Shown here: positions 52,999 to 64,000 of the stretch, one piece after another | Position numbering within the stretch: the stretch's first letter is position 1 | Layout of the letters: each line of letters starts with the position of its first letter | Source of the DNA: Carposina sasakii | Taxonomy: Eukaryota; Arthropoda; Insecta; Lepidoptera; Carposinidae | Direction: 5' to 3' | DNA: 64,000 nt | Assembly (NCBI GenBank): GCA_014607495.2 | Contig: CP053160.1 | Coordinates: 10,912,001-10,976,000, forward strand | Translations under genes and position numbers: made by a program | Notes under the pieces: model-generated | Databases searched by the model: none | What the model was told of the DNA's origin: nothing | The model's input: only the letters and a program-made list of their open reading frames with translations

Positions 52999-53119
52999 TG
53001 TTGTAGTGTGGTGACACTCTCCCATTCTTAGCTATATATTTAGTATATAAGTTAGGTTAATTATGACAATATAGACTCAGCCTCCGAACGAACAACACTC
53101 TTTTATTGCATCTTTTACA
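52999..53119 (+). mobile_element. Possible LTR of an LTR retrotransposon (solo LTR with primer-site remnant)
   Basis: A 121 bp block starts TGTTGTAGTGTGGTGACACT and ends TTTTACA (TG...CA), with a TATATAAG-like box (GTATATAAG near 53042). It is followed directly by TGGCGACCCTGACAGG. That resembles a primer-binding site complementary to the 3' end of an arginine tRNA. No gag or pol follows. The 121 bp length is short, so the left boundary may be wrong. Confidence 0.4.
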
Positions 53120-53429
53120 TGGCGACCCTGACAGGCCGGCCTGTCCGTGTGCTATATAACATAGTGGACAGGCCGGGGGCAAATAAATAAGATCCTTTAC
53201 ACTGTTATAATATAACCAAAAGCTATTCTAAAACACTTTTCAACTATCTTTATATGTAGAAAAAAAAAAATTGGTTCATATTGTTCATATATGTGATTAT
53301 CTCTAATAAAGATTCTTGCAGTAAAGCTTCGAAAGTTTAAGGTTTAAAAGAAGTTTTTTTTAAATTGATAGATATATAGGTAAATAATGCAGTGCCTTAC
53401 TACAAGTAGTAGGTTTGTAATCATTTTAC

Positions 53430-53580
53430 AAGGGATGGTGAAGATCGCAAAGTTATCGAACCAATTCCTCCAATTGAAAGCCTTCATATAACGCGTTTTT
53501 TAAAAGACGAGAATGAGGTCTAACCGCCATTGATGTAAATGTGGTGTAAATGGTTTGACAAGCCATCATATGCCACCTAG
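53430..53580 (+). repeat. D2 dispersed repeat, diverged
   Basis: 'tttacaagggatggtgaagatcgcaaagtta', 'ttgaaagccttc', 'gaatgaggtctaaccgccattgatg'. Reverse-type similarity to 23610 and 63725. Confidence 0.45.
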
Positions 53581-54107
53581 ATGTTTACATGTAATACTAA
53601 CTCTATAGGCTATATGTTATATAACGAAGAATTTAGATCTATTCTGTCACCTCTACCTGTAATTTCTACTTTTCCCAGGGGCTTATATGCGCAGGCACAA
53701 CAAGCTTTGTCCATCCATTATGTTGATTTAACTCTACTTGTAGATTTGTAGCTAACATGGCAGGACATTTTTATATAGAATTCTATCACTAGACTTAATA
53801 GGTCTATCATACAATGAACGTACCTGCAACCGAGTGTAATTGAATTTTATCTAACAGGCGGATCTGTTTCTAAATGCCGGTCTACTTTAATATTATCTTC
53901 TCAGGCGAATCTTGCACAAAAAAAGGTAATTAAAAAAACTATTGTTTCTAAATCCATTAGATTGACATGAACCAGCTTTTTGTGCATTCTAATAAATTTA
54001 TTAAAGATGTGTTAAGTCATAAGCAGCAAACAGTTGTGTATAATTTCGTCTAAGAGTTCTGTGATTATTTTGCATATCTAGAAACAAATAAGATATATGT
54101 ATATATA

Positions 54108-54190
54108 TGCATATATGTACAAGGCTGTCTTCCCAAAATGGGGTAGCCCAAACTGCACGAATGCGAAGAATCCCACCGTCACGTTTGTCA
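54108..54190 (-). repeat. S1 3' fragment
   Basis: ATGTACAAGGCTGTCTTCCC, AAATGGGGTAGCCCAAACTG. Confidence 0.65.
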
Positions 54191-54589
54191 TGCATACAAA
54201 CATATTTGATATAGAGTATACGAGCATTTTTTATAAAAAAATAATATCTATTTGTCGCAGTCGAAGCTTATGTTCAGCAGTGGACCTGCTATGGCTGAAA
54301 ATTTGAATATTGTATCTCTGTTTTGTCTAGCGAAAGAAAAAGAGAGAAAAATAACTAGCTGCTACCTCGCTTTACACATAGATAACCAGAAGTGGGACAT
54401 ACTGCTTCGTTAGAAACATTACAATACGAGTACGTCTGGCCCTAATGACGTCATCCCACCGACATAGTAACCTGCCCTCAAACTTATTTATTTACATATA
54501 TTTGCAGTTAAATAAATTAATATTTTATGAGTTTTATGTGAATTAAGCAAGAGAGATCATAGAAATATAATCCCGACATAATATTATAA

Positions 54590-54710
54590 ATGTGCAATTA
54601 AGTTTCTTTGTTACGTGTTCACGCTTTATTTACTGAAGCAATATTCATGAAATTTCGCAAACATATAACTGGGAGTACGGAGAAGAATTAAGTCACGGAA
54701 GAATGAAGTA
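54590..54710 (+). repeat. D-type repeat
   Basis: 'cacgctttatttactgaagcaatattcatgaaatttcgcaaacatataactggg', as at 41620. Confidence 0.55.
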
Positions 54711-55172
54711 ATATATCATGGGAAATTGGCTAACATTAGATGAATTTGCCCGCCATAACCGAAATACGGTCGGGTTGTTATTATTTACTATTCGAAATTG
54801 CATAAATCAATATGAGTCAAGAATGACCGCATACATTCCCTGCCTTGCACCAAACATTTCAACATAGACCGAATATTTTTTTTTCTAACCACGATGCGCG
54901 AATGGCTCAACTGCTATAATTGAGAATATTTGAGAGCTCACAACTAGACAGCTGCAATTGCATATGATTGCATTAGTGAAAGGTTTACATTATCGAGATT
55001 ATGAATCATTTTGTACATAAGACTTTGGGTAAAAAGGTTAATAGAGTGAAGGTTGGATTATCCGCAGACTTGCATTCTGTTTTATGAGTATTGCGTTTTT
55101 TGTTTTTACCTTATAATTATATTAATATCTAATTATATTAATGTTTTTTGGAACTAGAACCGTATTTGACTT

Positions 55173-55290
55173 GGCGGGATTGGTGTAGTTGGTTGGTAGT
55201 GACTCTGCCTGCCGCGCCATAGATTCTGAGTTCGAATCCCGGCAGGGGCAAACATTGATATAATGGATATCGATTTTTATTCCATTAAGA
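55173..55290 (+). repeat. S2 tRNA-derived SINE head
   Basis: GGCGGGATTGGTGTAGTTGG (A box) and GAGTTCGAATCCC (B box), then GGGGCAAACATTGATATAAT; the body is lost. Confidence 0.75.
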
Positions 55291-55580
55291 ATTATATTTT
55301 TCCTTGACAAAAGATTTACATGAATAGCAGATGTTGATCACTTTATTGGTAAATGCCAAAAGTTGTGCAATTTGCACTACATTAGAGTGCAGAGATGATG
55401 ACGTTATGATTTTATCACCTAGTGTCAAGTGTCATGAGGTTAAGGCCCTCTTTTAACAAATCCTTAATTCTAGACTTAAAAACGAGTAATTGGCGAATGG
55501 TTCAATTATAGAAAATTTTATGTTGCGATTTTGAAATGCTATAAGAAATGTCTATGTTTTTGGAACCCCAAACATGAATC

Positions 55581-55782
55581 CCTACTAATATTATGCATGC
55601 GAAACTCTGTCTGTCTGTCGTCGCACTTCAACGCCAAACCTACGGAACCAATTTAAATGTTTTTGGTAAATAGATAGCCTTGAATCTGAGAAAGGACTTC
55701 TACGAGTACTTTTTATGCCGGATAAATATGTTTTAAGGATGTTTTTCCTGTATTCCACCCAGGTCCTGGGCATCCACTAGTT
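55581..55782 (+). repeat. D1-related repeat
   Basis: CCCTACTAATATTATGCATG, CTGTCTGTCGTCGCACTTCA and the end GGGCATCCACTAGTTTC. Confidence 0.6.
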
Positions 55783-56987
55783 TCTATAAAGCTTCAAAAA
55801 AGCTTAAGGTAGCAATTTGCTAGGATCAAAGAATGCAGGTACGTCCACTAGGTCAAATCGCATTATAATGTCACATTACATTGAAAACTCGTGATTCTAC
55901 AAAATCATGATACAAACATAACGCAATCATGGTGACATACAGACCGACATACATCTCGCTTGTTGAGATATATTTTTCGTGAGATTTTAAAATTGATTTC
56001 TGTACTCGTGTATCTGATAAAGTAGAACACTGAAAGTGTTGCTGAAATAATGCGATTTGTGAGAAAACAATGACTTATTGTTTTATAATAAAATAATGGA
56101 TTATGACAGTAATTGTGAAAGGATATTGCCTTTAACACTAATGGTTGGTTATATTTAGTATTTCTATTTCGGCAACATTGATTATCTCCATAATACATTG
56201 GTTATATTACAGCATTTAATATGAATGTATATAAATAAAACTCGTTATAATGAGTGGGCTAGTGACTGACAGAGAACGCACAGCACAAACTACTGGACGT
56301 ACGATTGGCATGTTTGTATGTTTGATAGGTGATGCATTTACATATATAGATTTTCCGAGATTTCTACGGAAAGAGAAAAAAGTAAATATAGAAAAAGTCG
56401 CGGGTGGCGGTTAGTGATGATGAATAAATGAATAAAAGTTTTATTCAAGACATAAACGTAACAAATAATAAAATAAAGCATTTATAGTATTATTCTCATA
56501 AAAACAAATACAATCTATATGTATAAAAAAGCATTGTCCTGAATGCCGGATCAATGCATAGCCTGAACCGCAGATCGTAGAGACTCGAAAGGGCGTTTTC
56601 TTTGTATGACGTCCATATCAATTAAAAAAGGTTTTTCGAAATTCCCACAGGAAATTAACGACATTTCTAAAGTTTTAATATCAGAAGTCGCGGGCGTCCA
56701 CTAGTGGGGTACCTACATAGATACTTAAAGTTTTCTTAACTGATTTCGAACACACATATTTGTGTAATGTTTACACGTTGAATGAGATGACCTTCGAAGG
56801 TAAAGTTAGAAGCAATTTACCAAATGTCAAGCAGAAAACCCAAAAATGATGGAGTGGCTGAGCAATTTCGGAGGGTCAAGAGTCAAAAGTCACAGAAGTA
56901 ATATTGGGAAATATTATAACATCAGCGATATAAACGTTTACTAATGTTAACTGAGTGATATAACATTCATAAATGTATCGGTATACA

Positions 56988-57185
56988 GGGTGTGAGTTAC
57001 AGTCAGGAAAATACTGATCAAGTAGGTACCATTATGTTAAGTTATATGACAGTGTGTTTACTCGCAGTATTGATATACCCGTATACTAAAATGGGCTGGT
57101 CGGTTATAGTGTAATGTACATACATTGCTGTTTTAGATCACTTGTGTGACTCTCCATTACGATGGATCAGTCAAACTTATGTCTT
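56988..57185 (+). mobile_element. M6-related remnant
   Basis: TACAGGGTGTGAGTTACAGT and 'caggaaaatactgatcaagtaggtaccattatg' mirror the start of the 61706 copy, and TGTGACTCTCCATTACGATGG matches the M6 interior. No right end. Confidence 0.5.
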
Positions 57186-57695
57186 AGTTACATCATAGGT
57201 TAGGTAATTTAAAAAATCATAGTAATCTAGTCTATAGTAAGTGTAAGAACTGTAGCCAAGTTAAATGCTATCTCTACAATGCCACAAGGATAATAAAAGA
57301 TTTTATCCGCAATCTTTAAATTTGATCTCGATCTATAATAATAAAGCAATTGGCTGTTGTATACAATATAAAAATTACATTCAAATGCAAAAAAAACTTT
57401 TTCTACTATTTGGTTTTTAGGATAGCGATGACCTCAAATCATAGGGGAATTGAAAAAATATTTTAGAGGTCGGCATGCGGCATAGTAAAGAGGGCGTGGT
57501 ATTGCATACGTACGGCCGCTGTAGTCGAAAATTTATTACAAATGTGTCATTGAACACGTTTCACTGAGAACACACACTATTATAATTAAAGCTAAAACTA
57601 TTACATTTCAACAAAATATACATATGCACAAATATATAAATACAACAAAATATAAAAAATAAACATACATTTGGGACATTTGGCCAGGAGGGATG

Positions 57696-57880
57696 ATGGT
57701 CGATGGACCAAGGCGGTGACGGAATGGTGGCCAAGGGACGCTTTAAGACCGAGGGGCAGACCACCCGCACTATGGTCAGATATCCGAAGAGTTGTGGACA
57801 GCAGTGGATGAGGTTAGCCCAGGACAGAGGACAGGCCTTTACTCAGCAGTGGGTGTAAGAGGCTGTATAGATAGATAGAT
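57696..57880 (+). pseudogene. LineA-type LINE ORF C-terminus, frameshifted
   Basis: Reads RWTKAVTEWWPRDALRPRGR then PPALWSDIRRVV, and after a frame change MRLAQDRG and FTQQWV-stop. This is the C-terminal end of an RTE-like LINE ORF with at least one frameshift. The tail is (ATAG)4. Confidence 0.75.
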
Positions 57881-58027
57881 TGTAAAGCAACTGTATAATT
57901 TTAAACTTTATAAATAACTATATATATTATGATGGAAACTGTCATTGGCTACACAGCCTATATGCGTTAACGCTTATTAGACAAACCGCCCATGTTTCCG
58001 TGGCCTTAGCCTTACTAATAAAAAATA

Positions 58028-58412
58028 TACAGGATGATTTTCGGTTGTCAAAGTTCCCGTAAACTACGGAATCTCCTCGTCATCACGATCATTTTTCTCT
58101 ATGGAAGCATACCTGGGAAGTGTCTGGTTTCCAATATATTAGGCCCCAAAGCTGAGTAAATAGACTGCGTTTTTCTGCATAAATGCACATTGACGTGTGT
58201 AGCAAGATTTTTTCATGAGAAATAATTAATATCTGTCTATGAAAAAACTAGCACAAACACTGGACACTATAAATTTCGCCCGATCAAGTAATACTTTTTT
58301 TTTCCAAAAAATTTACATCGTTTCGTAGAATTTTCTTTGGCATAAACTTACTTTATTTGATGTATAGAGTACCTACCCTACGTTAAGGGTGGCAACGAAA
58401 AAACACCCTGTA
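58028..58412 (-). mobile_element. M1 MITE, full length
   Basis: 385 bp, TACAGGATGATTTTCGGTTG to GAAAAAACACCCTGTA. Confidence 0.88.
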
Positions 58413-58869
58413 TTATCTGCATTAGTATTAGGGTTTCCAGAGAACATTGCGGAAACATCAACAACAGCTTTTTGCTATGGCTTAGGTACACTAGAAAAAA
58501 ACACCGTGAAAGTATATTCAAATAGCTCCACAGTCGACATACTAACCAAGATAGCATCAGGCGGGAACTGAACCGAAACAATGCCTCGATCGTTTCCGCT
58601 ACTTATTCGGAGCGATGTTTATCGTTCATTATGTAATGCATCTGTGGCGGTAGTGTCGTCATAAACAAATGCACTTGTTAAGACAATAGATAGTTTCGGT
58701 TTGTATCCGCGAGACGTTTTTTGAGTTTGTAGCTTACGAGCAAGTTTGTGTGACTGATGTTCCGTCTGTGTTGATCTGATAATGACTAATTGCTTGAAAT
58801 AAAATTAGTGTATTGAACTTAGGTACTTAGCTTAAATTGCGCAAGTAACTCTATCCTGCCTGTATGCTG

Positions 58870-59095
58870 TTTTCAACCGACTTCAAAAAAAGGAGGTTCT
58901 CAATTCGACCCGTATGTTTTTCTATGTTTGTTACGCGATAACTCCGCCAATTATGAACCGATTTGAACAAATCTTTTTTCGGCGTATAGGTAATACCTCA
59001 AGGGTGGTCCCATTTAAATTTAATAATAAAAAAAACAATTTTTAATTTTTTTTGTGTTCACGCATTTGAAGTCGGTTTTATTTTTTCTAAAAAGT
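58870..59095. repeat. Dispersed repeat with ACCGACTTC ends
   Basis: CAACCGACTTCAAAAAAAGG-AGGTTCTCAATTCG at the left and GAAGTCGGTTTTATTTTTT at the right are inverted. A related piece (AATTGAGAACCTCCTCCTTT) lies at about 39790-39830. Confidence 0.65.
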
Positions 59096-59149
59096 TATTA
59101 TTAATCTATCTGTTAAGTTTTATAAATGAAATAGGCCCGCGGCCTACTA

Positions 59150-59880
59150 TCGGGCCCTACAAATATTACTATCCTCTTAGAATAACAATCTCCTGCCCAT
59201 CTACCTCGACCCTACGATTTACTCTATACTCTATTTATTTTGTAGTGGAGGCATCTATCGGATGCAAGAGAGAACCACAATCGAATGCAAAATCCTAGAA
59301 CGCGATATCGAAGTTTCTCACAATTATTGGAATATTTACATGGGCCAAACAACGACAAGTGGCCCGGTGGGGCCGGAAGCGCTTCCCTTTTCACCACCCC
59401 CACACTGCTGACCACTGTGAACTGGACGTACGCGTACGTACGCAACCTTCAGCCTTCAGGCACTTCACCATCATCGCAGTACTCCGCAACATGGTAATGT
59501 ATCCTCATAGCAGCATCACCTCTCCTTCCACGACAGCAGTGCCAGCACGCCAACAGCCACCATATTCATAAGAAGAAGCCATGACAGCTTCCTGGACCTG
59601 CCAGCAACGCACACACGCAGCGGCATCACGGCACGAGATGTTCCCAGTCCACGCGCAGACTAGAACGCATCAGCCGCATCAATCTAGACTCGACTAATAC
59701 CTTATTAGGACCCAAAGTCAATCTCACCTGCCCGTGGTGCACCCTGCTATTTAACGAACGAGGCTCTGACGATAAATATCTAATAATACCTACTGTTCTG
59801 GACAAACCTGTTTGCATGTATATTTCTTTTTAATAGTTTTAACTCACCAATCACTCATTCTCTTCTTTCATCATCCTTCA
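59150..59880. other. GC-richer block without recognised gene
   Basis: Starts with the palindromic TAGGCCCGCGGCCTACTATC-GGGCC. It then has mixed-complexity sequence with GACAAGTGGCCCGGTGGGGC and CACCATCATCGCAGTACTCC. Open frames of 60-73 codons on both strands, no domain recognised. It may be the 3' remnant of an LTR retrotransposon or an exon-bearing region. Confidence 0.35.
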
Positions 59881-60457
59881 CCCTATAATAACGTGCTCTG
59901 TATAAAAATTGTAATTTAAATATTCTAATATAACATTTTCGACCAAAAAAGTGTTATTATTTATGTTCTAAACACCTACTATACAAAAATGCCACGGACG
60001 GATACATTTCCTATTGAATTCATTACCGGTCACTATGTTGTATTTGTGCGCGAAAAGCGGCGGTAGGCTCACTTCGTACCATGTGGACTGTGTAGGGTAA
60101 CTGGTGAAAAGTGCGTGTGTAACTTGCACACATCTGCCCAACCTCTTTGGGGGATAATAGACGTGACTATATGATCAATCTTTGATTGATTTATCTTCAG
60201 ACGAATTAGAAATATGTAAAGATCGAATCAATATAATTATTACCAGCATTCTTGGTAATAGACGTGCTAAGTAATTGTTTTACACGTGTAACAACTAAAG
60301 AGTATTATTTTGAACTAAAAGCTCTTCGATCACTTAAATAAAGAAAACTAGGCGTATACGAGTAAATCGAATTACCTACCTACTACTACCTAACAAAATA
60401 AATGTTTCTGAGAAATGTAACTTTCAATTACCAATACATAGTATATATATATATACA

Positions 60458-60648
60458 CTGCTGTGCTCCCGAAAAGGAGATCCTACAGCAAGATTTAGCG
60501 TAGCGAGGTCAGATTTCAAAGATCAGTAGTTGCTACTCGTAGCTCATCGCCTGAAAGAACTCTCCTAAATTCCTTAGCCGACTCTAATAACATGCATGGA
60601 AGGCCACGCAGCTGATGTATTCTAGTGAAGCCCCGCATCAGCACAGGA
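60458..60648 (-). repeat. S1 dispersed repeat
   Basis: ACACTGCTGTGCTCCCGAAAAGG to TCTAGTGAAGCCCCGCATCAGCACAGG. Confidence 0.75.
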
Positions 60649-60841
60649 TTAATGTTGTCACTTATGTTGATGATAATAATGAGCGGGATCTCATGACATG
60701 ATAACCATGACAACCCTATTTCGGGACCCTACCTCTACACTACCTCAGTTAACCCTCGAATCTGACAACTCATGATCGCGATAATTGACAAGTTTCGATG
60801 AGGAACCAGTACGGAACTATACGTAAACTTAGCATTACCAG

Positions 60842-61092
60842 CGTTATACTATCCTACTTAATATTATAAACGCGAAAGTTTGTGAGCATGGACGGATGGA
60901 TGTTTGTTACTCTTTCACGTAAAAACGGCTGGAGCGATTTTAATGAAATTTGGTATGGAGTTAGCTGACACCCTGGATTAACACATAGGCTACTTTTTAT
61001 CTCGGGAAAATATTTTTAATCCCGGATTATTTCGACATTTTGTTTTTTCTGCTGTCCACGTGGACGAAGTCGCGGGCATCCATCAGTCTTCT
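60842..61092 (+). repeat. D1 dispersed repeat
   Basis: ATCCTACTTAATATTATAAACGCG, 'gtaaaaacggctggagcgattttaatgaaatttgg', AATCCCGGATTATTTCGACA, GGACGAAGTCGCGGGCATCCATC. Confidence 0.75.
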
Positions 61093-61567
61093 ATATCAAT
61101 AAAAATTAATCGCCGAAATGTATGTACGCGCATAACATCTGAACTACTGCACCTAGTTGGATGATTATTCGTTTTTTGTGTTTAATATGTCTGGGAAAAG
61201 GTTTGTATAAAATAAAAGATTTACAGAAACTTAGAAAAAATAAACGGAAAAAATAAGGCGGTATGAAGTTCGCCAGAGCTACTCGTAATATAATATTATG
61301 CGTTGTAGATGCAAGTACTTATGTAAAGGCAATTCTATGAATGTTCTTTTCGATTTTCTATTTGAATAAAAAATATGAGTTATTACTTTATTATTTATAA
61401 ATCCCATTGTTCACAAGATAAATAAAAGCTGTTGTAAAAATTACTCGGAATACGAATTTTTCACACTGTTAACTTTACCTTTGAAAAAGGTTTTGACGTG
61501 CAGGAAAATTATCTATCTTCCAAATGTATAAAAATAAATACAAGGAAATGGGTTGCAAATGCAAATG

Positions 61568-61656
61568 TGTATGCTTCCATGGAGAAAAATGATCGTGATG
61601 ATGAGGAGATTCCGTAGTTTTCGGGAACGTTGACGATCAAAAATCAGTACCTGTAT
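61568..61656 (+). mobile_element. M1 MITE fragment, right end
   Basis: GCTTCCATGGAGAAAAATGA to AAAAATCAGTACCTGTA. Confidence 0.75.
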
Positions 61657-61705
61657 AGTTCAAAAGTTCATACATAGTAAAGTAACGTATTAGCATAGTA
61701 GGTAT

Positions 61706-61930
61706 ACAGGGTGACAGCCAGGCAAATACTGAAATGTTTAACAAGTATCATTTTGAAAATTATATATTGGTTATAATTTTGTTTTAAATTAAACGAACTA
61801 AACTAATATTTTTCTGAAAAATAAAAAAAGTCGGAAAATTCCCAAACTTCCGGCGAAAATTTTCAGTGATTTTCGACTCAGAATCATGGTCTGAAGTCAC
61901 CATATCAATATTTGCCTGGCTGTCACAAAC
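61706..61930. mobile_element. M6 MITE, complete
   Basis: Left end TACAGGGTGACAGCCAGGCA-AATA and inverted right end TATTTGCCTGGCTGTCAC. The interior holds CAGAATCATGGTCTGAAGTC. About 225 bp, non-coding. Confidence 0.8.
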
Positions 61931-62271
61931 ATGTATATCTATGGTGGAAAGGCAGCTTATCTTCATACCTATAAGATATTCGGTTCATGCAGGCAAAACT
62001 GCAGGCTTCAACTTGTTGGCAATAAGTATTTCTTAATTCGACCAATGGTTTCCGTATTACATATAATTCCATATAAATTAGGCAGAGAATAAATTCATTA
62101 TGAAATGCAAATAACTGCATGGTTTTGAATAATTTGCTTTATGAGTTATTACGGCATCGTATACTTAACTCAGTAGGTACTAATTAAATTCGGTGATAAC
62201 ATGTTACATAATAAATTAGTGGTTAAATACTAAAACTAGTTTTTTAATTACCTACGTACATGAACGAATTA

Positions 62272-62502
62272 AAAAATACAAATATTCACACACTTCACCC
62301 ACACTAAGATCCCTAATGTCTTGTGTCGTGGGTAGGTATTAAGCAACGGTATATAAATACATAGATTTAAACATCGATGACTCGGAAACAAACATCGATA
62401 TTCATAATTAATATTTGCACCTACCAGAATTCGAACCCAGGACCTATGGCGCGGCGCGTCTGACACTTAGCAACTACAGTTAACTACACCCATCGACCGT
62501 GT
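62272..62502 (-). repeat. S2 tRNA-derived SINE
   Basis: Reverse copy. B box GAATTCGAACCC at about 62430, 'taatgtcttgtgtcgtgggtaggtattaagcaac', and the head ends CACCCATCGACCGTG. Confidence 0.82.
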
Positions 62503-62974
62503 ACAATATCTACCTATAGCATCCTATAGAAACTTTAAAAAGTGATTCCTATACCGATAAAGGTAGGTAGATACATGTAATATACCGGGTAAAACTCATT
62601 GTCAAAAAAAACCTGTAGAGAAATATACAGATAAATGAGATTTCGCAAAAAAGACAAAATTTAAAGCAAACCTACTACTTTCATTCCGGTAGACGGCTAT
62701 TAATATTCCTTGTATGAACAATGAGTCAGGCTTACATAAACCAGCGTAACCGTCCGTTTTCAACTATCCCATAATGTGAATACAAACTGCGCGTATTATC
62801 CTCAAATCTAGGGTTAGTGATGTTTTACGCAATCGTTTGAACTAGTTCGCTTTTTGAAGCTGATTTGAATTAATTCAGTAGCCGGATCTTTACGCCATCT
62901 ATGACTGTGACTAGGGTTGAGCGTGAGTCTTGCTTGACTCATCATAATACACAACAAATAGTGGGTAACACAGT

Positions 62975-63032
62975 AATATATATATAAATATATATTACTA
63001 TATAAATATATATTACTATATAAATATATATA
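62975..63032. repeat. TATTACTATATAAATATA short tandem array
   Basis: About two and a half 19 bp units of ATATATTACTATATAAATA directly at the tail of the LineB fragment. Confidence 0.75.
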
Positions 63033-63157
63033 TTTAGGCAAACATTTGATCGCCATCGTGCCTGATGTTAAGCAAAATGCGGCCTAGTTTGCCTAGAAAG
63101 TGCCTATTCACTCTAGCTTTGAAGAGACCAATGTTGTAGTGCTCGGGAAACACATCG
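63029..63157 (-). pseudogene. LineB 3' end fragment
   Basis: On the minus strand FPEHYNIGLFKARVNRHFLGK then a diverged 3' UTR (CATCAGGCACGATGGCGATC). It is the same LINE 3' end as at 7180-7330, with the end TTTGCCTAAATATA running into the AT tandem array. Confidence 0.75.
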
Positions 63158-63724
63158 GTATATAATACGAATGTTGCGATGGCTGTATGAAATTACAAGA
63201 ATTGATAAGATAGGGATGAGTGTAACTAGTGTAAGTGTAACAGTTTGATAGTTGAGCAGATCACAGACAAGTTACGAAGTAACCGTCTGTCTTGGTACCT
63301 ACGAACATTAGCGATGGGATTAAAGGCATATTTTATGGTGTGGCAAACGTAGACTCATATGGAAACCGATCTCACTTTATGCATACAACTGCAACTTTTT
63401 TTTCTGCATGTTTGAGAACTCGTTCTTATATAGCCGCAGTGTCGATTGTTTTTCTGATTAAAAAACACCTATGTATGTTTTTTACATTGTAGATACGCAG
63501 ATAATATGACACATAAAATGAATATTAACAACTCAAGAAATTCATTAATAAAAACAAGTGTATTCGATACATTATTGTGAGATTACCTAATGATTTGCAT
63601 AATAAATGACTAAAAATCGTACCAGAATCAAAAGAACTAGCAAATTGGACCGTACATTTATTTGCTGTTCATTTTGACTAGGCGTATTAAAAATACAAAT
63701 TGTATTGTAGATTACCACAGAGTT

Positions 63725-63885
63725 ATAACCACAGGTGGACAAGGTATCAGTTCATAACCGACACGTATACTCCAATAAAAAGGCTTCGCACGTTCGTCAA
63801 TTTACGTGATGAAGTCTAACCAATTGATGGGAGTGTGCGACAATGAATGTCGATACCAAACTAATGTTACATTATCTAAACAGCC
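63725..63885 (+). repeat. D2 dispersed repeat
   Basis: CCAATAAAAAGGCTTCGCACGTTCGTC, 'tttacgtgatgaagtctaaccaattgatggg', 'ctaatgttacattatctaa'. Confidence 0.6.
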
Positions 63886-64000
63886 ATATTACCTACAAGC
63901 CAAATACTGCACAATTTTCGTAATATACCTACCTACATCTAATTTATATACAGAGTAAAAAATACTTAGATAAAACACCAAAGTGTAAATGCAAAATTCA

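Larger units (their letters stand above)
46616..64000. other. Intergenic repeat mosaic
   Basis: No host exon recognised. Listed pieces are S1, S2, M1, M2, M4, M6, D1, D2, LineA/B tails and an LTR fragment. Stretches in which I see nothing: 46620-47090, 47280-48010, 49290-49720, 50030-51170, 51410-51790, 52020-52390, 52760-52990, 53140-53420, 53590-54100, 54200-54580, 54720-55170, 55300-55570, 55790-56220, 56710-56980, 57200-57680, 58420-58870, 59890-60450, 61100-61560, 61940-62270, 62510-62970, 63160-63720. Confidence 0.5.

Overview
The window looks like AT-rich, repeat-dense arthropod nuclear DNA, most probably from a moth or butterfly. The evidence is a Tweedle-type cuticle gene, the typical LINE tails ending in a QQWT-x-x-G-stop motif, the '(in)vertible' short repeats ending in CCACTAGT, and many small inverted-repeat transposons. 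Intact coding sequence is sparse: two host genes and one nearly complete retrotransposon. The rest is introns and intergenic DNA made of nested mobile-element debris.

Region 1 (1-12044, minus strand) holds seven exons of a split-kinase receptor tyrosine kinase. The exons are in order and every internal splice phase agrees: 12044-11984, 11633-11480, 10199-10094, 9765-9617, 8635-8440, 3208-2997, and 160 running off the left edge. They encode a juxtamembrane piece and almost the whole kinase domain. The extracellular and transmembrane exons were not found; they should lie further right or beyond what I can recognise.

Region 2 (12045-27374) is non-coding as far as I can see. It is dense in MITEs, SINEs and LINE tails, and ends in a short stretch with four TTGCGCAA palindromes. 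Region 3 (27375-28583, minus strand) is a complete two-exon Tweedle cuticle protein gene with a TATA box.

Region 4 (28584-41796) and region 6 (46616-64000) are again repeat mosaics. Region 5 (41797-46615) is a full-length DIRS-type tyrosine-recombinase retrotransposon. It has about 150 bp of apparently identical inverted terminal repeats, an internal complementary region that joins copies of both ends, a gag-like ORF, an RT/RNase H ORF and a recombinase ORF overlapping it. Its RT active site reads YLDA instead of YxDD, so the copy is structurally young but probably unable to reverse transcribe on its own.

Repeat labels used below (my own): M1, TA-flanked MITE starting TACAGGATG, about 380 bp. 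M2, fold-back MITE starting TACAGGGTGTAACAAAA. M3, fold-back MITE starting CATAGAGGAATAAGATGT. M4, about 300 bp MITE starting CATGGAGAAGGTATAAAAGA. M5, hAT-like elements starting TAGGGTT. M6, MITE ending in TTTGCCTGGCTGTCAC. S1, dispersed about 220 bp repeat running from GATGCGGGGCTTCA to CACAGCCGTGT. S2, tRNA-derived SINE. LineA, tail encoding EAYVQQWT. LineB, tail encoding WNALPADVF. D1, repeat with CCCGGATAATTTCGAC and CCACTAGT. D2, repeat with CGATCTTCGCTGTCGCT or its relatives. Family boundaries were read by eye and are approximate unless inverted ends are stated.
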